From Rhodocyclaceae bacterium (GTDB taxonomy: Bacteria > Pseudomonadota > Gammaproteobacteria > Burkholderiales > Rhodocyclaceae), in the NCBI GenBank assembly GCA_030681195.1, contig JAUXXJ010000045.1, positions 186,001-250,000 on the forward strand: a DNA stretch of 64,000 bases, written 5' to 3'. Shown here piece by piece: positions 44,564-51,725 of the stretch. The notes below the pieces were generated by a model. The model saw only the letters and a list, made by a program, of their open reading frames with translations, had not been told where the DNA came from and searched no databases. Position 1 is the stretch's first letter. The number at the start of each line of letters is the position of its first letter. A program made the translations under genes and the position numbers.

Positions 44564-45213
44564 CGCCACGAGACCTCGTTGAGGGCCAGCCCGCGCTGCT
44601 GGCACAAGGCTTCGAGCGCGATCATGTCGCCACGGTGCGGGATGCCGATAAGCCACAGCTTGCCGTTTTCGAGCGAGACCTGCATGCGCTTCTCATCCGG
44701 CGCTTGCGGGGCCGCGCAAAAATCGGCATAGCGTGCGACACCGCGCGCCGACAGCGGCACCAGCGTCTGGTTGTCCGAGCCGCGCCACAGGTGGCCGAGC
44801 GGGCGGCCGTCGGCGTAAGGCTCGGGGATCACCGCATCAAGTCGAGCGAGCAGCTTTGCATGTTGCTTTTCCAAGGTCTTGAGGGGATGGCCGCTGTAGC
44901 ACAGGAGATCGAAATCGAGACCGGCCGTTTTGCGCCAGGCGGTGAGGCCGTCGAGCAGTTCACCGAGTGCCTTCGGCTGATCGAAGGGTTCGCCGCCGCT
45001 GATCGTGATGCCGTCGAGCCCATCGCCCGCCACCTTCCGGCACCAGTCGAGCAGCGCCTTCACCGGCAGCGCCCGCGTTGGATCGGCCGGCCAGGTGTCC
45101 TGCGAGACGCAACCCTTGCAGCGGATCGTGCAGCCCTGCAGCCACAACCCGATGCGCCGGCCGGGGCCGAGCACAGTGACGGGAAAGTGGGCCTTGTTGA
45201 GGAGGATGTTCAT
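44560..45213 (-). CDS. NrdG/PflA-like radical SAM 4Fe-4S activase
   Basis: A 217-residue radical SAM protein with the cluster motif C-x3-C-x2-C in LQGCTIRCKGC and the SAM GGE motif in ITISGGEPFDQP. The size and the GRRIGLWLQGC segment resemble glycyl-radical activases such as NrdG, but no glycyl-radical enzyme or nrdD is nearby. It is the first gene of an operon with the zinc-ribbon kinase and the APH-like protein, so a peptide or protein-modifying role is equally open. Confidence 0.85.
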   Translation of the reverse strand: MNILLNKAHFPVTVLGPGRRIGLWLQGCTIRCKGCVSQDTWPADPTRALPVKALLDWCRKVAGDGLDGITISGGEPFDQPKALGELLDGLTAWRKTAGLDFDLLCYSGHPLKTLEKQHAKLLARLDAVIPEPYADGRPLGHLWRGSDNQTLVPLSARGVARYADFCAAPQAPDEKRMQVSLENGKLWLIGIPHRGDMIALEALCQQRGLALNEVSWR

Positions 45214-45281
45214 GAAGCGCGGAAGTGTACGCCGTTCCGTTAGCAGTGAGGCTGTCAGGCCGGAAGCGGCCCGAAGAGGCT

Positions 45282-45293
45282 GCGTCGACTTTT
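45282..45293 (+). repeat. Partial copy of the dispersed repeat
   Basis: Right half only, with one change (GCGTCGACTTTT). It lies between the radical SAM gene and the IscR-like site. Confidence 0.45.
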
Positions 45294-45308
45294 CTGGGCT
45301 GATCCCTT

Positions 45309-45333
45309 TTACTTGACTATTCTAGTCAGGTAA
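45309..45333 (+). promoter_or_regulatory. IscR type 1-like operator overlapping a promoter
   Basis: The core palindrome TGACTA-TTC-TAGTCA sits in a 25-base context that agrees at 22 of 25 positions with the published E. coli IscR type 1 consensus. The TTGACT half (45313-45318) doubles as a -35 element, with TAAGCT (45336-45341) 17 bases on as a -10. It lies 42 bases ahead of the 65-residue gene and about 100 bases ahead of the divergent radical SAM operon. Confidence 0.65.
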
Positions 45334-45374
45334 TCTAAGCTGGTCATATACCAACCCGCAAGAGGAGTGTCATC

Positions 45375-45572
45375 ATGAAAACCCTGAACGAACTCTGTAA
45401 ATCCGTGTTGGTGAAGGAAGCCAGCAAGGGTCCGCTGCATGAGGCGTGCGCCCTGCCGCGCTCGCCAACGGACATGCACCCCTTGCCCGAACCCCGGACG
45501 GAGGCGTCGTTTGATTCCTCGTGGGAAGTGATGTCGGCGGCGAAAGAGGTTACGAAGCCGCGCCGACAGTAA
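45375..45572 (+). CDS. Small hypothetical protein behind an IscR-like site
   Basis: A 65-residue protein starting MKTLNELCKSVLVK. It is soluble, Pro-rich in the centre, with two cysteines (about 8 and 25) and a basic tail. An AGAGGAG ribosome site 8 bases before the ATG and a promoter at 45313-45341 support expression. An antisense frame covers the same bases but lacks such signals. No family recognised. The operator suggests a link to iron-sulfur status. Confidence 0.6.
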   Translation: MKTLNELCKSVLVKEASKGPLHEACALPRSPTDMHPLPEPRTEASFDSSWEVMSAAKEVTKPRRQ

Positions 45573-45614
45573 TGGCGTCGAAAACCAGCCATTCAGATTG
45601 ACGGCGCTCTGCGC

Positions 45615-45647
45615 GCCGTATCACCAGCGCCGACTTTTCGGCGCTGG
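45615..45647 (+). terminator. Dispersed repeat with inverted half-copy forming a hairpin
   Basis: A repeat copy (45615-45638, two changes, GTATCACC) runs straight into the first ten bases of an inverted copy. The result is a perfect 10-bp stem CCAGCGCCGA / TCGGCGCTGG with a CTTT loop (45624-45647). It lies between the convergent 65-residue gene and the rhodanese gene, where it could stop transcription from both sides, although no strong T-run follows. Confidence 0.7.
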
Positions 45648-45659
45648 CAAGGGAAGGAG

Positions 45660-46856
45660 TCAGCGTCCCTTGATCGTGTACTTGTTGTCAGGCGTGAAGC
45701 TCACGTCGGCATCGAGAAAATAGGCCTTGATGCCGCTGCCCAGGGTGCTGACCGTATCATAGGCTTCGCCGGAGCGTGCGCCGGTCGAGCAGACAAAAAT
45801 GACCGGCTTGTCTTTCGGCAGTTCGCCCAGCTTTTTCTCAAGTTCATTCATCGGGATGTTGATGGCGCCCGGGAAGGTGCCGGTTTTCACATCCTTGGCA
45901 TCGCGTACGTCGATCAAGGCGACTTGCGACGGATTTTCCTTGAGGATGCGCTCGAAGGAAGGCACGCTGATACTGCCCTTGTCCTTACCCGGTTCGATGG
46001 CGATGGCCGCAACGGCCCCGGCCATGGCACCTGCCGCCTGGGTCATGGCACCCGCCATGTTCTGTGCGGCTTGCGCCATGCCAGCCGCTGGCTGGGCGCC
46101 GGTGGCAGCGAGATAGGCCGGATGGCCACCGGCAAAGGTACGCACGTTCTTGTAGCCGAGCGCCTTGGCCTTCTTGGCAGATTTCTCCGACAGGTCGCAT
46201 GCGAAGCCCTGGCAGAAGTAGATGATCTCCTTCATCTTGTCGGCTGGCAGCTTGTCGACTTCCTTCTCGAAGTTGGTATCGGAGATGTTGATGGCACCCG
46301 GGATGGTGCCTTCGTTGGCGACGCGGCGGGCGGGGCGGGCATCGATCAGCACGATATCCATCTTCTCGGCCAGGATCTTCAGGATGAAGTCGGTGCTGAC
46401 CGAGGCGTTTTCGCCTTGTGCCTCCCAGTCCGGAATACCCGGATCGTAGACCTTGATGTTGGTGTAGCCGAGCTTTTCAGCCTTGAGCGCCGATTTCGAC
46501 GACAGGTCGCAGGCGGGGCCTTGGCAGTAGAAAATCAGCTCGCGATTCTTGTCCTGCGGCAGCAGATGCGTCATCTTCTCGAAGCTAGTGTCGGGAATAT
46601 TGATGGCGCCGGGAATATGGCCGGTGTCGTAACGGCGCGCCTTCGGCCGCGAATCGATCAGCAGCGGGCCTTCCTCAATCTTGCGCGGCAACATCGCGAC
46701 CTTGCTGACATAGGCGAAATCGACGAGATGCTTGTAGCGCACCATTGCCTCTTCGGCAGTGGGCGCGGCGGCAGGGGCAGACTGGGCTTGCGCTACCAGC
46801 GGAAAAGCAAGAAAAACAGCGGAAAGAGCAATAGCGACGGGTTTAGCTTTCATCAT
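45660..46856 (-). CDS. Periplasmic triple-rhodanese protein
   Basis: A 398-residue exported protein (signal peptide ending LVAQAQ) with three rhodanese domains. Domains 1 and 2 have extended active-site loops with two cysteines each (FYCQGPACDLSSKSA; YFCQGFACDLSEKSA). Domain 3 has a canonical-size loop (FVCSTGARSGEAY), and an Ala/Met-rich linker precedes it. Rhodaneses transfer sulfane sulfur. It is next to a YeeE/YedE transporter and a cytochrome c, so sulfane-sulfur or thiosulfate handling is likely. AGGAGGT precedes two tandem ATGs; the first (46856) is used here. Confidence 0.88.
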   Translation of the reverse strand: MMKAKPVAIALSAVFLAFPLVAQAQSAPAAAPTAEEAMVRYKHLVDFAYVSKVAMLPRKIEEGPLLIDSRPKARRYDTGHIPGAINIPDTSFEKMTHLLPQDKNRELIFYCQGPACDLSSKSALKAEKLGYTNIKVYDPGIPDWEAQGENASVSTDFILKILAEKMDIVLIDARPARRVANEGTIPGAINISDTNFEKEVDKLPADKMKEIIYFCQGFACDLSEKSAKKAKALGYKNVRTFAGGHPAYLAATGAQPAAGMAQAAQNMAGAMTQAAGAMAGAVAAIAIEPGKDKGSISVPSFERILKENPSQVALIDVRDAKDVKTGTFPGAINIPMNELEKKLGELPKDKPVIFVCSTGARSGEAYDTVSTLGSGIKAYFLDADVSFTPDNKYTIKGR

Positions 46857-46878
46857 GATGACCTCCTGAGTCGATGAT

Positions 46879-48105
46879 TTACAGCACAGTGAATTTTTCT
46901 GTTGATTCGTTATAACGTACAAAGGCATACCACACCAGCAACAACGCGCCGGCAACCAGCAGCGTCCAGCCCCAGCCGGGGATGATCTCGGGCCAGTAGG
47001 CCTGGTAGCCCACGGCGGTGATTTCGAAGGTTTCCATGTTGTCGGGATCAATGGATGTCCAGCCGAGCTTCTTGAACACGGCGCTGGCGATGGAACCAAC
47101 CCAGGCGAAGAAGAACATCGTCACCCACAGCTTGAAGTGGCCTTCGCCCATGCGCCAGAGCGAGCCCGAAGCACAGCCACCGGCGAAGATCATGCCGATG
47201 CCGAAAATCAGGCCACCCACGAGCGAGCCAATCCAGAAAGTGGGCGGGATGGCGATGTAGGGATCGATCACGTTCTTCTCGAACAGGAAGGCGGCGAGCG
47301 GGATGCCGATGGCCAGCGCAAGAATCACGGCCTTGGTCATGTCGCCTTCGGCCGTCATGAAGGGCTCGCGGAAGGCGCGCGCGAAGCAGAGGCGGGCGCG
47401 GTGCATGATGAAGCCGATCAGGAAGCCGAGAATAATAATGACGGCGCGGGTGACTTCAACCGTGTCTTCGGAGGCATACCAGCTGGCCGACCAGGTCAGC
47501 ACGCCGATGATGACGACGAGACCAAAGAGCGGGAAGAACCTGGAAACGCCATCGGGAATGTCGATGCGCGGCGGAGCTGTCATGCCCCACTCGATGTTTT
47601 CCAGCGTCCATAGCAACAGCTTAAGTCCAATCACCGCGCCGACCAGCAGGCCGGCCCACATCACCCAGCCGGCGGGCGAGGAGTGCAAGACCGGATTGAA
47701 GAAGCCGCCGGTGGTGCAACCGCCGGCCAGCGAAGCGCCGATGCCAAGCATTGAGCCACCGAGCATGGCCCAGATCAATTCGAGCTTGGGTGGGCGGTTG
47801 GGCTGAAACTGGCGCGATAGCAGCGCGGCAGAGAAGGCGCCGAGCAGCAGCATGATGTTCATCAGTGACATGCGGTGTATCAGCCAGCCTTCATCGGGCT
47901 GCCCGATGCCCAGGAGCGGCGCGAGGCCGATCAGGTGATTGAGCTGGTCACCCCAATACTTTACGCCGCCGAAAACACCCCAGAACAGGCCATTGATCAT
48001 CAGCCCGGCAACGACAAACACCAAGAGGATGGCGCCGACGTAGGGCGACCATTCCTCGACAAAAATCTTTTCGTAGTCTTCCTTGAAACCGGCAATCCAA
48101 CTCAC
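46879..48105 (-). CDS. YeeE/YedE family sulfur-compound transporter
   Basis: A 408-residue polytopic membrane protein with about nine helices and the paired YeeE motifs LAGGCTTGGFF and FAGGCASGSLWR. Its cysteines relay thiosulfate or sulfur atoms in characterised homologues. I chose the GTG at 48105 because GGAGGG lies 7 bases upstream; the first possible codon (TTG at 48120) would place the ribosome site inside the gene. It lies between the cytochrome c and rhodanese genes in one minus-strand run. Confidence 0.9.
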   Translation of the reverse strand: MSWIAGFKEDYEKIFVEEWSPYVGAILLVFVVAGLMINGLFWGVFGGVKYWGDQLNHLIGLAPLLGIGQPDEGWLIHRMSLMNIMLLLGAFSAALLSRQFQPNRPPKLELIWAMLGGSMLGIGASLAGGCTTGGFFNPVLHSSPAGWVMWAGLLVGAVIGLKLLLWTLENIEWGMTAPPRIDIPDGVSRFFPLFGLVVIIGVLTWSASWYASEDTVEVTRAVIIILGFLIGFIMHRARLCFARAFREPFMTAEGDMTKAVILALAIGIPLAAFLFEKNVIDPYIAIPPTFWIGSLVGGLIFGIGMIFAGGCASGSLWRMGEGHFKLWVTMFFFAWVGSIASAVFKKLGWTSIDPDNMETFEITAVGYQAYWPEIIPGWGWTLLVAGALLLVWYAFVRYNESTEKFTVL

Positions 48106-48141
48106 GTATGAGCCCTCCAATGGTTGCCTGAAAATCAGCGG

Positions 48142-48161
48142 CCCACCCGCAACCGGGTGGG
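48142..48161 (-). terminator. Hairpin between cytochrome c and YeeE genes
   Basis: 8-bp perfect stem CCCACCCG / CGGGTGGG with a CAAC loop, followed on the minus strand by GCTGATTTT. It could attenuate transcription between the two genes. Confidence 0.5.
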
Positions 48162-48184
48162 TGCTATCAGTAATTCAAAAGGGA

Positions 48185-48571
48185 TTAATTGCAGCTAGCG
48201 GGCGCTTCGCCGTCCTTGGCGCCGCGCTGCAGGAAGATCGTTACGTCCTGCAGCAGCTCGGCATCTGCCACGTCGGCAAACTTCTCGGCCGCCTTGTTGC
48301 CGGCCTTGATGCTGGCGCGATAGTCCTTGCTGACGTACTGCTTGACGGTGTCCTTGCCCTTGGCATGCTTGTCGGCCTTCATGTAGGCAGCCCACTCGGC
48401 CTTGGTCTTGCCGCTCGGGTTGACCTGGCCGATCGGCAAGGCGACGTGGCAGGAAGTGCACACGCTGCGGTAATAGATGCGGCCGCGCTTCCAGTCGCCT
48501 TCGTAGGCGAGAACGGGCACGGAGCTAAGGGTGGCTGCGGCGATCAGCGGCAGAGCGATGGCGAATTTCAT
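48185..48571 (-). CDS. Small monohaem cytochrome c
   Basis: A 128-residue periplasmic cytochrome with a signal peptide ending PVLA and one haem site C38-T-S-C-H42. WAAYMKADKHAKGKD follows, and the last Cys is three residues from the end (APASCN). It probably carries electrons for the neighbouring sulfur proteins. The start at 48569-48571 is the one that gives a signal peptide. A palindromic operator lies about 100 bases upstream at 48670-48685. Confidence 0.88.
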   Translation of the reverse strand: MKFAIALPLIAAATLSSVPVLAYEGDWKRGRIYYRSVCTSCHVALPIGQVNPSGKTKAEWAAYMKADKHAKGKDTVKQYVSKDYRASIKAGNKAAEKFADVADAELLQDVTIFLQRGAKDGEAPASCN

Positions 48572-48668
48572 GGTCTTGTCCTCGTCAGGTTTCGGGAAGT
48601 CGGATTTTGCTGCATAAAAGTCTAAGAGGCGTTGGGCGTCTTGAACATTGTTTGTTTCTACCATGAGA

Positions 48669-49097
48669 CTAATCGAAATCGGTTAACGCGCAGTGCGGCA
48701 TCAATCGAATTTCGCTGGCGGCGACGGCGGATTCGACGGCGTCGAGCAGGGCCTGGTCTCTGAAGGGCTTGCGCAGGAAGGCGACGGCGCCCGCCGCCAG
48801 CGCGCGGGTGGCCATTTCCGCGTCGCCATGGCCGGAAATGAAGACGATCGGCCAAGGAGAAGCCAGCGCAGCGAGATGGTGTTGCAGTTCCAGGCCGCTC
48901 ATGCCGGGCATGCGAATATCCAGTACCAGACAGCCCCCTCCTGCAGGCAGGGGCGGCACGGCGTCGAGAAACGCTTCCGCCGATTCATGACCGACAGCGG
49001 CCCACCCTGCTGACTCAAGCAGGAACAGCAACGAGCGGCGCACAGGCGCCTCATCGTCGATGACATGAATGATCGGTTCGGCAGACGTTTGCACCAT
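48669..49097 (-). CDS. Receiver-only response regulator (duplicate of the FixJ-type regulator)
   Basis: A 142-residue single receiver domain (phospho-Asp in LVLDIRMPGMSGLELQ, Lys in FLRKPFRDQ). It is strongly similar along its length to the receiver of the FixJ-type regulator 72 bases upstream: IIHVIDDEAPVRRSLLFLLESAGW against VIHVIDDEASFRRSLIFLLESSGW. It stops where the output domain would begin, so it probably competes for phosphate or interacts with the kinase. Its last codons (TDFD, stop) overlap one of the three operator palindromes. Confidence 0.85.
   Translation of the reverse strand: MVQTSAEPIIHVIDDEAPVRRSLLFLLESAGWAAVGHESAEAFLDAVPPLPAGGGCLVLDIRMPGMSGLELQHHLAALASPWPIVFISGHGDAEMATRALAAGAVAFLRKPFRDQALLDAVESAVAASEIRLMPHCALTDFD
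48670..48685. promoter_or_regulatory. Operator palindrome copy 1 (TAAnCGR-N2-YCGnTTA)
   Basis: TAATCGA-AA-TCGGTTA. The flanking AACGCG is identical to that beside copy 3 at 51622-51643; 21 of 22 bases match between these two sites once aligned. It overlaps the receiver gene's stop and faces the cytochrome c gene. Confidence 0.65.
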
Positions 49098-49155
49098 GGC
49101 TTGAACGATAACCGTGTCGAGGCTGGCAGCCAATAGCCGTCTTATGGCATGCCAC

Positions 49156-49171
49156 TAACCGGAATCGTTTA
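49156..49171. promoter_or_regulatory. Operator palindrome copy 2 (TAAnCGR-N2-YCGnTTA)
   Basis: TAACCGG-AA-TCGTTTA, at the 3' end of the FixJ-type gene and about 60 bases before the receiver-only gene. It matches the half-site pattern of the other two copies. Confidence 0.6.
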
Positions 49172-49810
49172 CTGCTCGTCGAGGCCGCTGGGATCGGCAC
49201 GCAGAATCAGCCGGGCCAGTTCGGCGGCGCTGCCGGTGCCGGTCTTTTCCATGACGTGCTGGCGGTGTACATGCACCGTGTTGTCGCTGATCGAGAGGTC
49301 GCGGCCAATTTCCTTGTTGGAAAGACCGAGGGCCAGGCGACGCGCAACTTCTGCTTCACGCGGACTGAGGCGGTCGAGCAGCGCGCGCGCTTCGTTGCAG
49401 CGCCGACTGGCCTGCTGACGGGTACGGCTGAGTTCGACGGCGCGCTCGATGGTATCGAGGAACGCTTGATCCTTGAAGGGTTTTTGCAGGAAATCGACCG
49501 CGCCGTCTTTCATTGCCTGCACCGCCAGATCAACATCGCCATGCCCGGTCATGAAGATGATCGGCCAGGGGGAGTCGAGGGCGGCAAGGCGGCGCTGCAA
49601 TTCAAGACCGCTGATACGCGGCATGCGGATGTCCAGTACCAGGCAGCCGCCGGTGGCGGGTAGAGTGGGTGGGGAGGCGAGGAAGCTCTCCGCCGAGTCG
49701 TGCTCGCAGGCCGTCCAGCCGGAGGATTCGAGCAGGAAAATCAGGGAGCGCCGAAAGGACGCTTCGTCGTCGATGACGTGGATGACCGGATCGGGCTTAG
49801 GTGGCGTCAT
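49169..49810 (-). CDS. FixJ/TtrR-type response regulator
   Basis: A 213-residue regulator with a receiver (phospho-Asp in LVLDIRMPRISG, Lys in FLQKPFKDQ) and a LuxR-type helix-turn-helix (LSPREAEVARRLALGLSNKEIGRDL, then SDNTVHVHRQHVMEK). It overlaps the sensor kinase gene by 14 bases, making a two-component pair resembling TtrS/TtrR. It is the natural candidate to bind the three palindromes at 48670, 49156 and 51627. Confidence 0.88.
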   Translation of the reverse strand: MTPPKPDPVIHVIDDEASFRRSLIFLLESSGWTACEHDSAESFLASPPTLPATGGCLVLDIRMPRISGLELQRRLAALDSPWPIIFMTGHGDVDLAVQAMKDGAVDFLQKPFKDQAFLDTIERAVELSRTRQQASRRCNEARALLDRLSPREAEVARRLALGLSNKEIGRDLSISDNTVHVHRQHVMEKTGTGSAAELARLILRADPSGLDEQ

Positions 49811-51593
49811 GGTGTGGGGTTGCAGCGCAAGGCAGTGTGAATGAAAGACATAGCCCGTGACCGTCGTCGGGCGGCGCGGCGGCGAGCTGGCCGGCATGGG
49901 CCTCGACGATGCCCTTGCAGATCGACAAGCCGAGCCCCATGCCGTCAGGCTTGGTGGTGAAGAAGGGTTCGAACAGGCGTGCCCCGTCTGCATCGGCCAG
50001 GCCCGGACCATGGTCGCGAACGGTGATTTTCGTGCGTTCGCCTGCCGGCGCCAGCAAGATCTCGATCGGCTCTCCGGCCCGGCCGATCGCACAATGGGCA
50101 TCGAAGGCATTTTTCATCAGATTCAACAGCACTTGCTGGATCTGCAGGCGGTCGACGCAGACCCTGCGATGTTCGTCCGGCAGCCTGTCTTCGATATGTA
50201 TTTCCGGCGCACGCGGCAGCATGCCACGAAACAGGGTGACGATTTCGTCAACCAGTTTCACCGCATCGCAATCTTTTCGCTCGCTGGCGCGCTTGCGGGC
50301 AAAGTTGCGAATGCCTTCGAGAATGCCTGCAGCACGTTCGGCCTGCTCGGCGATTTCGTGGGCGGCTTGCGCCACGGCATCGTCGGAGAGTTTCCCCGTC
50401 CACATGCGTCGCGTCAGGCTGCGCGCGTAGTTGCCAATGGTGGCGAGCGGCTGGTTGAGTTCATGGGCGAGTGTCCCGGACAACTCGCCGAGCACCGATA
50501 GTCGCGACAAGTGCTCCATCTTCTCGCGCTGCGTTTGCATGCGTTCTTCGATTTCGTCGCGTGCGGCGAGGGCTGCCGAAAGTTCGCGGGTGCGCCGCTG
50601 CACCAGAACCTCGACGCGCAGGGTATAGAACAGCCACAGCAGTAACAGAACGAGCAGTCCGGCGCCAATCGGCCAGTAGCGGCGAATTTGCGCTTCCAGA
50701 CGATGCTCGCGCAGGAAGTCGTAGGGGTCAACTTGTAAATCGCGCAGCATGGCATGCACGGGGTGGTAGTCAGCCGGAACACCCCAGCGCAGTACGTCGC
50801 CGCGGCCGTCGAGCAAGAGCAGGGCAACCAGCGTGGCGCGCGCCAGCGCATCCGGTGTCTGTACGGCTGCAGCGAAAGCCCAGCCCGGATAAGTCGGCGT
50901 CGATCGTAGGCAGGGGGCGTCGGGTTCCTGCGGCGAGAGCACGCGATAGCGCCCGGCCGGCAGGCGACCTTGGCGCACCAGGTGCTCCAGCAGGCAGACA
51001 CGCAGGATGCCTGCATCGACCTCACCGCTTTCGAGCTTGTCGAGAACGCGCGACATCGGCAGTCCGGCGAATACCGGCGTCACCTCCTCGCGCTCCGGAT
51101 CGATGTCGCGCCGCTTCAGTTCGGCCCACACGGTCAGCCAGCCGCTGAAGCCGTCCGGCACGGTGGCGGCGATGCGCTTGCCGCGCAAGTCATCGAGCGT
51201 CTGCAAGTCGCTGCGCTCGCTCGGCACGATGACCGCCGAGCCGACCGCATGTTCGGAGTCGCGGTCCGGTTCGATCTTCTGGGTCGCGATACGTGTTGCA
51301 CGGTGGCGTGATTCGAGCACGACATAGTGGCCAGGATTGGTAATGATGAAGTCCAGTTCGCCTGCCGCGAGGGCTTTTTCGAGCCCATCCATGTCGTGGT
51401 AGGCCATCTGTACCATCGTGTCGGGCAGACGCGCCTGCAGGGCGGCGCCGAGCCTTTGCCATTGCGTTGCGGCGGTCTGATCACCGAACCAGGCCAACAC
51501 GCCAATGCGCAACTCACCGGCGCAGACCAAGGTCGGCCAACATGCCAGCAGCAACGCGCACAGGCGCGCAAAAGAAAAACTGCGAACGTCCAT
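49797..51593 (-). CDS. TtrS-like sensor histidine kinase with PhnD-type periplasmic domain
   Basis: A 598-residue sensor. The signal or anchor segment (about 1-20) is followed by a phosphonate-binding-like periplasmic domain (ELRIGVLAWFGDQTAATQW, FIITNPGHYVVLES). A transmembrane helix lies at about 335-355, with a coiled coil after it. The HisKA box is SGTLAHELNQPLATI and the ATPase domain has DHGPGLAD and GMGLGLSICKG. This layout is that of the tetrathionate sensor TtrS. The ligand here is inferred from the divergent octahaem cytochrome. The start is ATG at 51591-51593. Confidence 0.88.
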   Translation of the reverse strand: MDVRSFSFARLCALLLACWPTLVCAGELRIGVLAWFGDQTAATQWQRLGAALQARLPDTMVQMAYHDMDGLEKALAAGELDFIITNPGHYVVLESRHRATRIATQKIEPDRDSEHAVGSAVIVPSERSDLQTLDDLRGKRIAATVPDGFSGWLTVWAELKRRDIDPEREEVTPVFAGLPMSRVLDKLESGEVDAGILRVCLLEHLVRQGRLPAGRYRVLSPQEPDAPCLRSTPTYPGWAFAAAVQTPDALARATLVALLLLDGRGDVLRWGVPADYHPVHAMLRDLQVDPYDFLREHRLEAQIRRYWPIGAGLLVLLLLWLFYTLRVEVLVQRRTRELSAALAARDEIEERMQTQREKMEHLSRLSVLGELSGTLAHELNQPLATIGNYARSLTRRMWTGKLSDDAVAQAAHEIAEQAERAAGILEGIRNFARKRASERKDCDAVKLVDEIVTLFRGMLPRAPEIHIEDRLPDEHRRVCVDRLQIQQVLLNLMKNAFDAHCAIGRAGEPIEILLAPAGERTKITVRDHGPGLADADGARLFEPFFTTKPDGMGLGLSICKGIVEAHAGQLAAAPPDDGHGLCLSFTLPCAATPHHDAT

Positions 51594-51626
51594 CCGATGA
51601 TCGAGTGCGGTGCCTCGTTTTCGCGT

Positions 51627-51642
51627 TAACCGATTCCGATTA
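51627..51642. promoter_or_regulatory. Operator palindrome copy 3 between sensor and octahaem cytochrome
   Basis: TAACCGA-TT-CCGATTA, in the 132-base divergent region. It is 34 bases from the sensor start and 84 from the cytochrome start, well placed to control both. The extended sequence 51622-51643 recurs at copy 1. Confidence 0.68.
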
Positions 51643-51725
51643 GGGGAATGGCACAAGCGTGCTATTTTAAGTCCGGTCGCTTAAGCCTAGACTGAGTCCC
51701 GTTTAGCTATCTAAAGGTGGACATT

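Noticed and set aside
50890..50912. Repeat-like AAGTCGGCGTCGATCG in the sensor kinase gene
   Set aside because: The match stops after AAGTCGGCG. Too short.
51649..51664. Possible sigma-54 promoter TGGCACAAGCGTGC ahead of the octahaem cytochrome
   Set aside because: The interval between GG and GC is 9 bases, not the obligatory 10.
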